A stretch of DNA of 64,000 bases from Steroidobacter gossypii (GTDB taxonomy: Bacteria; Pseudomonadota; Gammaproteobacteria; Steroidobacterales; Steroidobacteraceae), in assembly GCF_016801985.1 (NCBI RefSeq), contig NZ_JAEVLS010000001.1, forward strand, positions 1,612,001 through 1,676,000, in the 5' to 3' direction. The notes under the pieces were generated by a model. It did no database searches and was not told the DNA's origin. It saw nothing but the letters and a program-made list of their open reading frames with translations. The translations under genes and the position numbers were made by a program. This document shows, one piece after another, positions 33,794 through 42,272 of the stretch (within the stretch, counting starts at the first letter, position 1; each line of letters starts with the position of its first letter).

Positions 33794-36139
33794 ATGCTGG
33801 AGCGCGGGCAGGAACTGTCTGCCAACCTAGTGCTGGTACGCCGCCTCGGCGCCGGCAGCAGCGGCGAAGTATGGCTGGTCGAAGACCGTGAACGCGGCGG
33901 CTTGCGCGCTGTCAAGATCTTGTCAGCGACGCTGGCGCAGGACGTTGCAACCTGTGCCGCGTTACGAGACGAATACGCACGTGTCGCGGCGCTCGGCCAT
34001 CCGAATGTTCTGCGAATCGACGGTTTGTACCGGTCGGCGCGTCACGCGTGGATCGCGATGGACTATGCCGCCGGTGGCGACCTCACTCAGCTACGAGGTC
34101 GCGCTTGCGGCGAGATCCTGCGAGTCGCCATTCCGGTGGCCTCGGCACTGGCCGCGGCACATGCTGCCGGCCTCGTTCATCGCGACGTAAAGCCCGCGAA
34201 TGTATTGTTGAGCGCGGAAGGCGTGCCGCTGCTGGCGGATTTCGGTGGACACACGACCGGATCGCCGTTTAGCGCCAGCCCACAGCAGCTCGCAGGTGCG
34301 CCGGCCAGTATCGCTGACGATATGTATGGTTTTGGCGCGCTGCTGTACGAGCTATTGTCGGGCTATCCGCCGTTCTATCCCGACGCGGCAGCGGCGCGAG
34401 ATGTCGAGCAGGAGCCCGCGCCTCCGCCGGCTCATGTGCCTGCGACCATGGCGCAGATGCTGGCGAAGCTATTGGCGCGCCGGGCCGAGGACCGACCGGC
34501 GGACATGCGGAGTGTCGAAAGAGAATTGCGCGCGGCGCTTGCGAGTCTGCCGCCGCCTGCGATGATGAGCAGTATGAACGAGCCTGTTGCTGACAAACCT
34601 GCTTCGGTAAGGATCGAGCCTCCCGGTCTGCGTCCGCCCCCGGGTCAGGGTGAGCCCCTGCGCAGCGAATGGCAACGGAATACCGGTCCGCGCGTCACCG
34701 AGGAGGAGCTGCGCCGGCAGGGTTTCCGTCGCGGCCTGGGCGCCTCGCTGGTCGCCCTAGGCATCGCGGCCGTGGCCATCGTGTTCTTCGTGTTGCCCAA
34801 GTGGGTGGCTCGCGATCAGCCGGTCGCCAAGCAGCCGGCCGCCGCAGTGGTGGCGCCCAAGGCCGAGGAGAAGGCAGCGGCCGAGAAGAAGGAGATCGAT
34901 TTCGCCGCACTGGCCAAGGCGAAGCAGGCCGCGGAAGAAGTGCGAGCCATCATCGACGAAAGGCTGCAGAAGCTCAACGAGCGCGCGGCCTCGGAGTGGG
35001 GCGGTGAAGAGTACACCCGCATCAACTCGCTGCTGGCTGCGGCGGATACGGACTTCACTGCACGCGAGTACACGCTCGCCGAGGAGAAGCTCAACGAAAT
35101 CGTGCCGCTATTGGATGTAGTCGAGGAACGCGCGCCGCAGGTGCTGGCCGAGCAGCTCAAAGAAGGCGCCAAAGCACTGCAGGAGGGGCGGTCCGAGGAT
35201 GCCAAGGCCGCCTTTACGCTCGCGTTGAAGATCGAACCGAACAATCAAGTTGCCTCGCGCGGCCTGAAACGCTCGGGCACGCTGGATCAGGTGCTCGCTC
35301 TCCTGACCACGGCCGAGCGCCAGGAGAAAGAAGGCAATGCCACCGAAGCCGCGGATAATTTCCGCAAGGCATTGTCACTTGATGCTGAAGCGACTCGCGC
35401 CACCGAGGGCCTCGCGCGCATCTCGTCGCGTCAGGCGGCCGATGCATTCGCGAGCTCGATGGCACGAGGTTACAGCGCGCTCGCCGCGACGAATTACTCG
35501 CAGGCGCGCGAAGCATTCGAAGCCGCGCGTCGCATTCGTCCCGATGCGCCCGAGATCGCGCAGGCGTTGCGGCAGATCGAGCAGGAGCAACGCACCGGCG
35601 TCATCAACGTCAAGCTGCAACAGGCGCAGCAGTTCGAGTCGCAGGAGAAATGGGCCGAAGCGCTCAAGGAATATCGCAGCGTGCTCGAGCTGGACTCGAC
35701 CGTAGCGGCCGCCAATGACGGCGTGGCGCGCACTGCCCCGCGAGCGACATTGAACGAGCAACTGGAGTTGTATCTCACGCAACCGGAGCGCCTGTTCAGC
35801 CAGTCGGTGCGCGCGGTGGCGAAAGAAACATTGGCGCGCGCCGCTGGCATCGCCAATCCCGGCCCGATCCTGAGCCGGCAGGTCAAGACATTGGGCGAAT
35901 GGCTGGCGCGCGCCGACGTGCCGGTGCCGGTCGCCCTGCGTTCGGACAACATCACTCAAGTGACCATTTATCGCGTTGGCGCCTTGGGAGCGTTCGAACA
36001 GCGTTCCCTCGAGCTCGTTCCTGGCAGCTATACCGTGGTCGGCACCCGACCCGGCTATCGCGATGTCAGGCGCGAAATCAGCGTCATGCCGGGAGCAGCG
36101 CCGGAGCCGGTCGTGATTCGCTGCGAGGACAAGATTTGA
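33794..36139 (+). CDS. Transmembrane Ser/Thr protein kinase with TPR/PEGA-like extracytoplasmic part
   Basis: 781 residues. The kinase domain (about 8-255) keeps the glycine loop LGAGSSGEVW, Lys in RAVKIL, the catalytic VHRDVKPANVLL and ADFGG; the activation segment is short. One TM helix lies at about 314-338 (LGASLVALGIAAVAIVFFVL). The C-terminal half has a coiled/helical stretch, TPR-like repeats (about 425-610: QEGRSEDAKAAFTLALKIEP, NYSQAREAFEAARRIRP) and a final PEGA-like beta domain (LVPGSYTVVGTRPGY). Its stop overlaps the start of the next gene (TTGA), coupling it to the FHA/PEGA/FGE protein, a likely phospho-partner. Confidence 0.9.
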   Translation: MLERGQELSANLVLVRRLGAGSSGEVWLVEDRERGGLRAVKILSATLAQDVATCAALRDEYARVAALGHPNVLRIDGLYRSARHAWIAMDYAAGGDLTQLRGRACGEILRVAIPVASALAAAHAAGLVHRDVKPANVLLSAEGVPLLADFGGHTTGSPFSASPQQLAGAPASIADDMYGFGALLYELLSGYPPFYPDAAAARDVEQEPAPPPAHVPATMAQMLAKLLARRAEDRPADMRSVERELRAALASLPPPAMMSSMNEPVADKPASVRIEPPGLRPPPGQGEPLRSEWQRNTGPRVTEEELRRQGFRRGLGASLVALGIAAVAIVFFVLPKWVARDQPVAKQPAAAVVAPKAEEKAAAEKKEIDFAALAKAKQAAEEVRAIIDERLQKLNERAASEWGGEEYTRINSLLAAADTDFTAREYTLAEEKLNEIVPLLDVVEERAPQVLAEQLKEGAKALQEGRSEDAKAAFTLALKIEPNNQVASRGLKRSGTLDQVLALLTTAERQEKEGNATEAADNFRKALSLDAEATRATEGLARISSRQAADAFASSMARGYSALAATNYSQAREAFEAARRIRPDAPEIAQALRQIEQEQRTGVINVKLQQAQQFESQEKWAEALKEYRSVLELDSTVAAANDGVARTAPRATLNEQLELYLTQPERLFSQSVRAVAKETLARAAGIANPGPILSRQVKTLGEWLARADVPVPVALRSDNITQVTIYRVGALGAFEQRSLELVPGSYTVVGTRPGYRDVRREISVMPGAAPEPVVIRCEDKI

Positions 36140-38550
36140 GCGAGCTGATCGTTCGCGAGGCCTTGGGTGAACGCCGATTCACGGCCACGGATTTTCCTAT
36201 CGCTGTCGGCGGCCAGGGCAGCGCCATCGTCATGGCCGGTCGGCCCGAGGGCGCCGAAGCCTATCTCGGATTACACGAAGATCAGCTGTTCGTGCAGCCG
36301 GCGGACGGCGCCGAAGTGCTTCACAACGGCGTGCCCGTTCGCAACTCCACGTGGCTGCGCAGCGGCGACGTGATCAATTTCGGCGCGGCGCGCCTGCGGC
36401 TGCTCGCGCAACGTGACAATCAGCGCGTCGTCGAGGTCGACGACGGCAGCAGCGGCAACATCACCGCGCCACCCATCATCGATCCTTCATCGCGTCTGGC
36501 GGGCGGAGGCGAGGACGATGCCGAGCGCATCGACGCCTTGCAGTTTCGTCCGACCGGCCAGGTCCAAGCCAGGCCCGGCGCCACGCTGGACGTGAAAAAG
36601 ATCGTCATCGGCCTCGCCGCCGCGATCGCCGCGGTGGTGCTGTGGTTCATTTTCACTGCGACCTCGGTGGCCGTCAGAACCGACCCGGCCGAGGCGGTGG
36701 TCGATATCGAAGGTTCGCTGCCGGCGCTTCGCTTCGGCGATCGCGTTTTGTTACGGCCAGGCGATTATCTGATCAAGGCCACGCGCGAAGGTTATTCGCC
36801 CGCGCAGCTACAGGCGAAGGTGACGGACGAGAGCAATCAGTCGTTCTCGTTGAAACTGCAAAAGCTTCCCGGCCGCGTGCGGGTCGACGTGCCGACGCAG
36901 GCGCGGGTCACTGTGGATGGCAAGGTGCTGGGCGATGCGCCTGGCGAGTTCACGATCGCTCCGGGCAAGCACACGATCGTCATTGCGGCCGCGCGCTACC
37001 AGCCGTTCTCCGGCGAGCTGGAGGTGATGGGTGAAGGCAAGAGCCAGACATACAAACCGCAGCTCGTGCCGGCGTGGGCGGAAGTCACAGTGACTTCGGA
37101 ACCCGCGGGCGCGAAGTTGCTCGTGAATGGTGAAGAGCGCGGTGTGACGCCGCTAACGACGCAGATTCTTGCCGGCAATCATCCCATCGAGCTGCAGCTC
37201 GAAGGTTTCAAATCGTGGACCACGGATGTGCAGGTGAAGGCCAACGAGCCGATGAGTCTCGGCCCGGTCCGGCTGGGCCTGCCGGACGGCAAGCTGGCGT
37301 TGCGCTCCGAGCCGTCGGGCGCGAGCGTGTCGGTCGGCGGTGTGTACCGCGGGCAGACGCCGGTGTCGCTGGAGCTGCGGCCAGACATCTCTCACAACGT
37401 CGTGCTCACCTTGCCCGGCTACGAAGCCGCGACCCGGCAGATTTCGTTGGCGGCCGGCGAAAATCGCGCGTTGTCGGTGCCGCTGTCGGGTGTGTTCGGC
37501 GAAGTCACGGTGCAGGCGCAGCCGGCGGATGCCGAGGTGTTCGTCAACGGCAAGTCGGTGGGCGCGGCGAATCAGAAGTTGCGACTGGTCGCGACCACGC
37601 ACGACATCGAAATTCGCAAGACCGGTTTCGTGACTTACAAGACCAGTATCACGCCGCGGCCCGGCGTATCGCAGAAGATCGAAACTACGCTGCTGACCCC
37701 GGCGCAGGCCAAGATGGCGCAGACGCCCGCCCTCATCACCAACAAGGCCGACCAGCAGCTCAAGCTCATGCCGTTGGGCTCGTTCACCATGGGCAGCCCG
37801 CGTCGCGAGCCCGGCCGCCGCGCCAACGAGGCGCAACGTAATGTGCAGTTCAAACGTCCGTTCTATATGGGCGTGAGCGAAGTCACCAACGGCCAGTTCC
37901 GCAAGTTCAAGTCCGAGCACCGCTCCGGCATCGTCGGCCAGCACACTCTGGACCTGGACAACCAGCCGGTGGTCGGCGTCACCTGGACCGAAGCGGCCCT
38001 GTTCTGCAACTGGCTGTCGCAACAGGAAGGCTTGCCGCCGGCCTACGAGAACAAGAACGGCCGCCTGGTCGCCGTGCAGCCGCTGACCACGGGCTATCGG
38101 TTACCCACCGACGCCGAGTGGGAATGGGCCGCCCGTTATCAGGGCGGCGGCAAGTTTCGACGCTATCCGTGGGGCGACGCCTTGCCGGTGGCGCCACGGT
38201 CCGGAAATTACGCCGACGTGACCGCACGTTTGCTGGTTCAGGATGTCATTCCTGACTACGACGACGGCTTCGCCGCGACCGCACCGAGCGGCCGGTTTCC
38301 ACCCAATCCACTGGGCCTGCTGGACCTCGGCGGCAACGTCGCCGAATGGGTGCACGACTACTACACTGTGAGTGCCGACAGCAGCGAAGTCGCCGTCGAT
38401 CCGACCGGTCCGGCCGACGGCAAGCAGCACGTGATTCGTGGCTCGAGCTGGCGACAGTCGAGCGTCACGGACCTGCGTTTGTCGGCGCGCGATTTCGGTG
38501 ACAGTCAGCGTAACGACGTCGGTTTCCGGGTCGCGCGATATGCCGAGTAG
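36136..38550 (+). CDS. FHA - TM - PEGA repeats - FGE-like (SUMF1 fold) protein
   Basis: 804 residues from a TTG at 36136 overlapping the kinase stop; the frame upstream is the kinase gene in another frame. An FHA-like phosphothreonine-binding domain comes first (about 1-95). A TM helix lies at about 157-176 (IVIGLAAAIAAVVLWFIF). About six PEGA-type beta repeats follow (about 177-530; recurring VxxxPxGAxVxVNG patterns). A formylglycine-generating-enzyme-like domain ends the protein (about 541-804; GSFTMGSP, YRLPTDAEWEWAARY, GNVAEWVHD, DVGFRVARY). The FGE catalytic Cys pair is absent: the region reads RGSSWRQSSVTDLRL. It is therefore probably a binding domain rather than an oxidase. Confidence 0.88.
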   Translation: MSELIVREALGERRFTATDFPIAVGGQGSAIVMAGRPEGAEAYLGLHEDQLFVQPADGAEVLHNGVPVRNSTWLRSGDVINFGAARLRLLAQRDNQRVVEVDDGSSGNITAPPIIDPSSRLAGGGEDDAERIDALQFRPTGQVQARPGATLDVKKIVIGLAAAIAAVVLWFIFTATSVAVRTDPAEAVVDIEGSLPALRFGDRVLLRPGDYLIKATREGYSPAQLQAKVTDESNQSFSLKLQKLPGRVRVDVPTQARVTVDGKVLGDAPGEFTIAPGKHTIVIAAARYQPFSGELEVMGEGKSQTYKPQLVPAWAEVTVTSEPAGAKLLVNGEERGVTPLTTQILAGNHPIELQLEGFKSWTTDVQVKANEPMSLGPVRLGLPDGKLALRSEPSGASVSVGGVYRGQTPVSLELRPDISHNVVLTLPGYEAATRQISLAAGENRALSVPLSGVFGEVTVQAQPADAEVFVNGKSVGAANQKLRLVATTHDIEIRKTGFVTYKTSITPRPGVSQKIETTLLTPAQAKMAQTPALITNKADQQLKLMPLGSFTMGSPRREPGRRANEAQRNVQFKRPFYMGVSEVTNGQFRKFKSEHRSGIVGQHTLDLDNQPVVGVTWTEAALFCNWLSQQEGLPPAYENKNGRLVAVQPLTTGYRLPTDAEWEWAARYQGGGKFRRYPWGDALPVAPRSGNYADVTARLLVQDVIPDYDDGFAATAPSGRFPPNPLGLLDLGGNVAEWVHDYYTVSADSSEVAVDPTGPADGKQHVIRGSSWRQSSVTDLRLSARDFGDSQRNDVGFRVARYAE

Positions 38551-38578
38551 ATGACGCGGAGTAGGTGAGGGGCAACAT

Positions 38579-38896
38579 ATGAAAGCGCTACAACTGCTGA
38601 CCATACTGGCTGCGTGTTGCGCATTCGGCACGATGATGTCGAGCGCGGGGGCGGCCGAACCTGCGGCGACCAGGCCGTCTAACGAATCCGCGGCGCCGAA
38701 GGCGGACGAACCATCTTCGGCTGCCCAACCGTCGACCAAAGCCGAGGGTACTCAAGTTGTGGAGGATGACGGGGACGCCGAGGAACAGCAGGCGGCCGCC
38801 AAGCCCAAAGCGCCAGGCAAGGGCTCGCCCGAGCGCTTCGTGCCGTCGGAACAGGTTCGCGCCGACTTCGACGTGTCCTTTCCCATCGATATCTGA
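38579..38896 (+). CDS. Small secreted protein with conserved-looking C-terminal tail
   Basis: 105 residues. Signal peptide MKALQLLTILAACCAFGTMM followed by SSAGAAE; cleavage likely after Ala-Gly-Ala. The middle 60 residues are disordered, Ala/Pro/Glu-rich. The last 20 residues (ERFVPSEQVRADFDVSFPID plus a final Ile) are clearly different, structured-looking and hydrophobic at the end. It may be a periplasmic plug or docking peptide for the neighbouring membrane proteins. It sits between the FGE-like gene (28-base gap) and the ExbB/MotA-like gene (37-base gap). Confidence 0.75.
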   Translation: MKALQLLTILAACCAFGTMMSSAGAAEPAATRPSNESAAPKADEPSSAAQPSTKAEGTQVVEDDGDAEEQQAAAKPKAPGKGSPERFVPSEQVRADFDVSFPIDI

Positions 38897-38933
38897 CTTT
38901 TTTTGAATCGAGCTTTCACGACAGGACACACTC

Positions 38934-39767
38934 ATGGTAACCGCAGCAGCACCGGCTCCTCGCTCCAAACGCCCGGTCCAGTATCCGAGCGAGTTTTTCG
39001 TGAACGTGCTGGCGCTGATCGTGACCATCCTGGTCGTGCACGCGCTGTACGTGTCATGGATCTACCCCACCGGCGATGAGATCGTCGCGGCCGAACAGGC
39101 GCGCCTCAAAGCCGATCCGGACTACGTGCCGGAGCGTTCGTTCTTCCTGGTGATCAACGCCCCCGAGCAGGAAGTGGAGATCATCCACTTCATCTGGGCG
39201 CTGCTCATTCTCGGTTACAAGGCCGTGCTGGTTCGGCGCGAGCGCAAGCTGCTCGAGCGCGAGTTGATCCACGTGCCCGAGGGCATCAAGGTCTTGCCCG
39301 AGGATGCGAAGGACTACGCACGCCAACTCGAGGCGTTACCGGAAGAAGACAAATCGATGCTGGTGGTGCGTGCGTTACAACGGGCACTGGATCGCTTCTC
39401 CGCGACACGCAGCATCCGCGACTCGGCCGAAACATCCAAGGCGGTGTGCGATTCGGAAGCCGACCGGCTCGACTCCGGGCTGGCCATGATTCGTTACATT
39501 GCCTGGGCCATCCCGGCGATCGGCTTCATCGGCACCGTGCGTCACATCGGCGATGCGCTGTTGCAGGCTCATAAGGCGGTGACCGGCGACATCACCGGCG
39601 TGACCTCGGGCCTGGGTATCGCGTTCAACGCCACGTTCGTGGCGCTGCTGCTGACCCTGATCCTGATGTTCTTCCTGCACCAGCTGCAGCAGGCGCAGGA
39701 GCAGTTCGTGCACGACACCGATCATTGGATCGACCAGCACCTGATTCGCCACATGCAGGTGAGGTAG
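38934..39767 (+). CDS. MotA/TolQ/ExbB-family proton-channel-like subunit
   Basis: 277 residues with four predicted TM helices: about 24-46 (VNVLALIVTILVVHALYVSW), 80-100, 186-208 (IAWAIPAIGFIGTVRHIGDA) and 227-252 (GIAFNATFVALLLTLILMFF). The last two carry the ExbB/TolQ/MotA signature, with a Gly-Thr-Val turn and a Thr/Ser-lined helix after TSGLGIAF. A large cytoplasmic region of about 85 residues separates TM2 and TM3. Such proteins form pentamers around a dimer of TolR/ExbD/MotB-type subunits. The two vWA proteins downstream have candidate partner helices. Its stop overlaps the next start by one base. Confidence 0.85.
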   Translation: MVTAAAPAPRSKRPVQYPSEFFVNVLALIVTILVVHALYVSWIYPTGDEIVAAEQARLKADPDYVPERSFFLVINAPEQEVEIIHFIWALLILGYKAVLVRRERKLLERELIHVPEGIKVLPEDAKDYARQLEALPEEDKSMLVVRALQRALDRFSATRSIRDSAETSKAVCDSEADRLDSGLAMIRYIAWAIPAIGFIGTVRHIGDALLQAHKAVTGDITGVTSGLGIAFNATFVALLLTLILMFFLHQLQQAQEQFVHDTDHWIDQHLIRHMQVR

Positions 39768-41167
39768 TGCTAGCACTGGAGCTCATCGATGCCGCGTTGG
39801 TTGTCGCCCGTCAGCACGGCGACGCCGTCGACGTCGTTGCCGACGCACCAGGCGTCGCATTGCTGGAAGATCAAACCACCGTCACGGGTGTCGACGCGCT
39901 TCAGCGATTGCGAGTCAAGCCGCTGCTGGCGAACACCAATTTCTGGCGCGCCCTGAGCACGCAGCCGTTGACCCGCCCGTCGCGCGTCGCGGGCACCACG
40001 GCCGACGTCGCTTTCGCACAAGCGGAGCAGCTGCTCGGTCGTTTCAAGGGCAGCGAAAGCGTGTTGCTCGCTGTGCCGGCAGGTTACACCCGTGAGCAAC
40101 TCGGCCTGCTGTTGGGTGTGATCAACGAGACCGGCGTGCGCGTCGCGGGGTTGGTGGACGCAGCGCTGGCCGCGTGCAGTCTGGAGCCCGCACCCGCCCG
40201 AGTGCTGCATCTCGATTTGGAGCTGCATCAGGCATTGCTCACGGTGCTGGAATATTCCGGCGGCGAGCATCCGGGCCTGAAGCGCAGCCGTTATGAGATC
40301 GCCTTGCGCCACGGCTTGCTGGGGATTCAGCAGACCCTGATGCAGTTCATCGCCGAGAATTTCGTGCGCAAGACGCGCTTCGATCCCTTGCACGAAGCGA
40401 GCAGCGAGCAGCGCCTGCACGATCGATTGCCGGCGTGGTTGAGCGAGTTGCAGCAGGCTGAAACCATCACCCTGTCGTTCCAATTCGACCAGCGCGAGCT
40501 GCAGTTGGAAATGGAGCGCGGGCAACTGATCGCCGCCGCCGAGCCTCACTACGCTGAACTGCTACGGCTTGTGCAGGGCGCGCGTGTTGCAGGTATGGCC
40601 ATCGATTTGCGAGTGTCACAGCGCGTCGCCTCCATGCCGGGCTTGCTCGATCGGCTCCGCACCCTGCGTGACTGCACGATACAAGTGCTGCCGCCAGCCG
40701 CCGCCGCCTGGGGTGCACTTCAATACGAAGCCAGTATCCGGCGTGCGCCGGACTCTTTGGCGCTGGTGTACCAGTTGCCGGTGTCGCGCGCCGAGAGCGG
40801 CGAGACGCAAGCTCCCGATTTCGAAGCGACGCCGCCGCAGCTGCGCCCGACTCATGTTTTATTTCAAGGCCGCGCCTGGAGCATCGACGAACAGCCGCTC
40901 ACCATCGGTTGGGCCGTGGAAGGTCGCCCGCGCGCGCTGACTTTGCCAAGCGCATTGCCAGGTATCTCTCGTTCGCATTGCACGCTGGTCCGACGAAATG
41001 GCGCTGTCATGATCGAAGACCACAGTACTTATGGCTCGTTCGTCAACGACGAAAAAGTCGTCGGCCGCACGGCGCTCACCGTGGGCGATCGCCTGCGATT
41101 GGGCTCGCCCGGCATCACGCTCGAATTGATTCAACTGGTGAACGACGATGGCGCGCCGCAAGACTGA
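39767..41167 (+). CDS. Hsp70/actin-like ATPase-fold protein with C-terminal FHA domain
   Basis: 466 residues from a GTG at 39767, one base overlapping the channel-gene stop, with AGGTGAGG upstream. The N-terminal two thirds look like the Hsp70/actin/PilM fold (VLALELIDAALVVARQ first strand-turn, ESVLLAVPAGYTREQLGLLL, AGLVDAALAACSLEPAPARV, VLHLDLELHQALLTVLEYSG). The C-terminal FHA domain spans about 373-460 and contains the phospho-binding residues in GISRSHCTLV and STYGSFVND. It is probably a cytoplasmic adaptor recruited by the Ser/Thr kinase. The gene overlaps the following vWA gene by 20 bases, so all are one transcription unit. Confidence 0.85.
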   Translation: MLALELIDAALVVARQHGDAVDVVADAPGVALLEDQTTVTGVDALQRLRVKPLLANTNFWRALSTQPLTRPSRVAGTTADVAFAQAEQLLGRFKGSESVLLAVPAGYTREQLGLLLGVINETGVRVAGLVDAALAACSLEPAPARVLHLDLELHQALLTVLEYSGGEHPGLKRSRYEIALRHGLLGIQQTLMQFIAENFVRKTRFDPLHEASSEQRLHDRLPAWLSELQQAETITLSFQFDQRELQLEMERGQLIAAAEPHYAELLRLVQGARVAGMAIDLRVSQRVASMPGLLDRLRTLRDCTIQVLPPAAAAWGALQYEASIRRAPDSLALVYQLPVSRAESGETQAPDFEATPPQLRPTHVLFQGRAWSIDEQPLTIGWAVEGRPRALTLPSALPGISRSHCTLVRRNGAVMIEDHSTYGSFVNDEKVVGRTALTVGDRLRLGSPGITLELIQLVNDDGAPQD

Positions 41168-42242
41168 AGTCTTCAGCATGTCGTTCCTCGACTGCATCAC
41201 CTGTGCATTCGGGTCGGTGGTGCTGGTCTATACGTTGATCAATGCGCAGGGCGGGTTGCGCGCGCAGACCATGGATCAAAGCCAGCGCGCCGAAGTGTCC
41301 AAGATGGAAGAGAAGGTGCTGGAGGGCTACCAGAAGCTGGTGGTGCTGCGCAATTCGCTGATCGAGACCGACCAGGAAAGAGTGCGCACCGAAGGCATGG
41401 GCACGCGCGTGCTGAGCGAGACCGAGCGACTCAAGATCGAGCTGGCCGATGCCACCAAGGAAACATTGTCCCGCCGCGAAGCCATCGAGCGGCTCAAGGC
41501 CGATCTGAAATCGCTGGAAGAAGGCGCGCGCCGGCTGGAGGGCGCGAGCAAGGACGCCAGCGCCACTGGCACACGCGTGCGCGGTTTCGTCGGTACCGGT
41601 GACCGTCAGTACCTGACGGGCCTGCGCGTTGGCGGCGACCGCATCCTGCTGTTGGTCGATGTGTCCGCGAGCATGCTGGACGAGACCGTCGTGAACGTCC
41701 TGCGTATGCGCAACATGTCCGAGTCCAAGAAGCTCATGGCGCAGAAGTGGCGTCGCACGGTGTCCACCGTGGAGTGGCTGGCTGCGCAGATGCCGATGGA
41801 AGGCCAGTTCCAGATCTACGCGTTCAACACCAAGACCTATGCGCTGGTGGAAGGCTCGGAAGGCAAATGGCTCAAGACCAACGATCCGAACGCGCTGACC
41901 GACGCAATCGAAAAGTTACGCAAGACGGTGCCGACCGACGGCACCAGCATCGAGAACGCGTTCATCGCCATGAGCGCGCTCAATCCCAAACCCGACAACG
42001 TCATCATGGTCACCGACGGTTTGCCGACGCAGGGCGCGTCGGCGCCGCTAATCCGCAAGACCATCGATGGCGATGCGCGTTTGAAACTGTTCGAGCGCGC
42101 TTTCGCCAAGTATCCGCGCGATGTGCCTTTGAACGTGATCCTGATGCCCATGGAAGGCGATCCGATGGCGCCGGCGGCGTTCTGGGTGGCGGCGCGCGAC
42201 ACCGGCGGCTCGTTCATGAGCCCGTCCAAGGATTGGCCATGA
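41148..42242 (+). CDS. Membrane-anchored vWA-domain protein 1 (TolR/MotB-like N-terminus)
   Basis: 364 residues. The N-terminus RRKTEVFSMSFLDCITCAFG plus SVVLVYTLIN is a short basic tail and a single TM helix with an Asp near its start, as in TolR, ExbD and MotB. A coiled coil follows (about 45-135). The von Willebrand A domain (about 160-350) has an intact MIDAS: DVSASML, the Thr in TDGTSIENAF and Asp in MVTDGLPTQG. It could form the moving or sensing partner of the ExbB/MotA-like channel, presenting a metal-dependent binding domain to the periplasm. That role is inferred. Confidence 0.87.
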   Translation: MARRKTEVFSMSFLDCITCAFGSVVLVYTLINAQGGLRAQTMDQSQRAEVSKMEEKVLEGYQKLVVLRNSLIETDQERVRTEGMGTRVLSETERLKIELADATKETLSRREAIERLKADLKSLEEGARRLEGASKDASATGTRVRGFVGTGDRQYLTGLRVGGDRILLLVDVSASMLDETVVNVLRMRNMSESKKLMAQKWRRTVSTVEWLAAQMPMEGQFQIYAFNTKTYALVEGSEGKWLKTNDPNALTDAIEKLRKTVPTDGTSIENAFIAMSALNPKPDNVIMVTDGLPTQGASAPLIRKTIDGDARLKLFERAFAKYPRDVPLNVILMPMEGDPMAPAAFWVAARDTGGSFMSPSKDWP

Positions 42243-42272
42243 GCCGGCAAGCCAGCCGGCCGGGAGCTCAGC

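Noticed and set aside
36136-38550. Sulfatase-maturing formylglycine-generating enzyme
   Set aside because: The fold is present but the catalytic Cys pair is missing and no sulfatase is nearby, so it is called FGE-like only.
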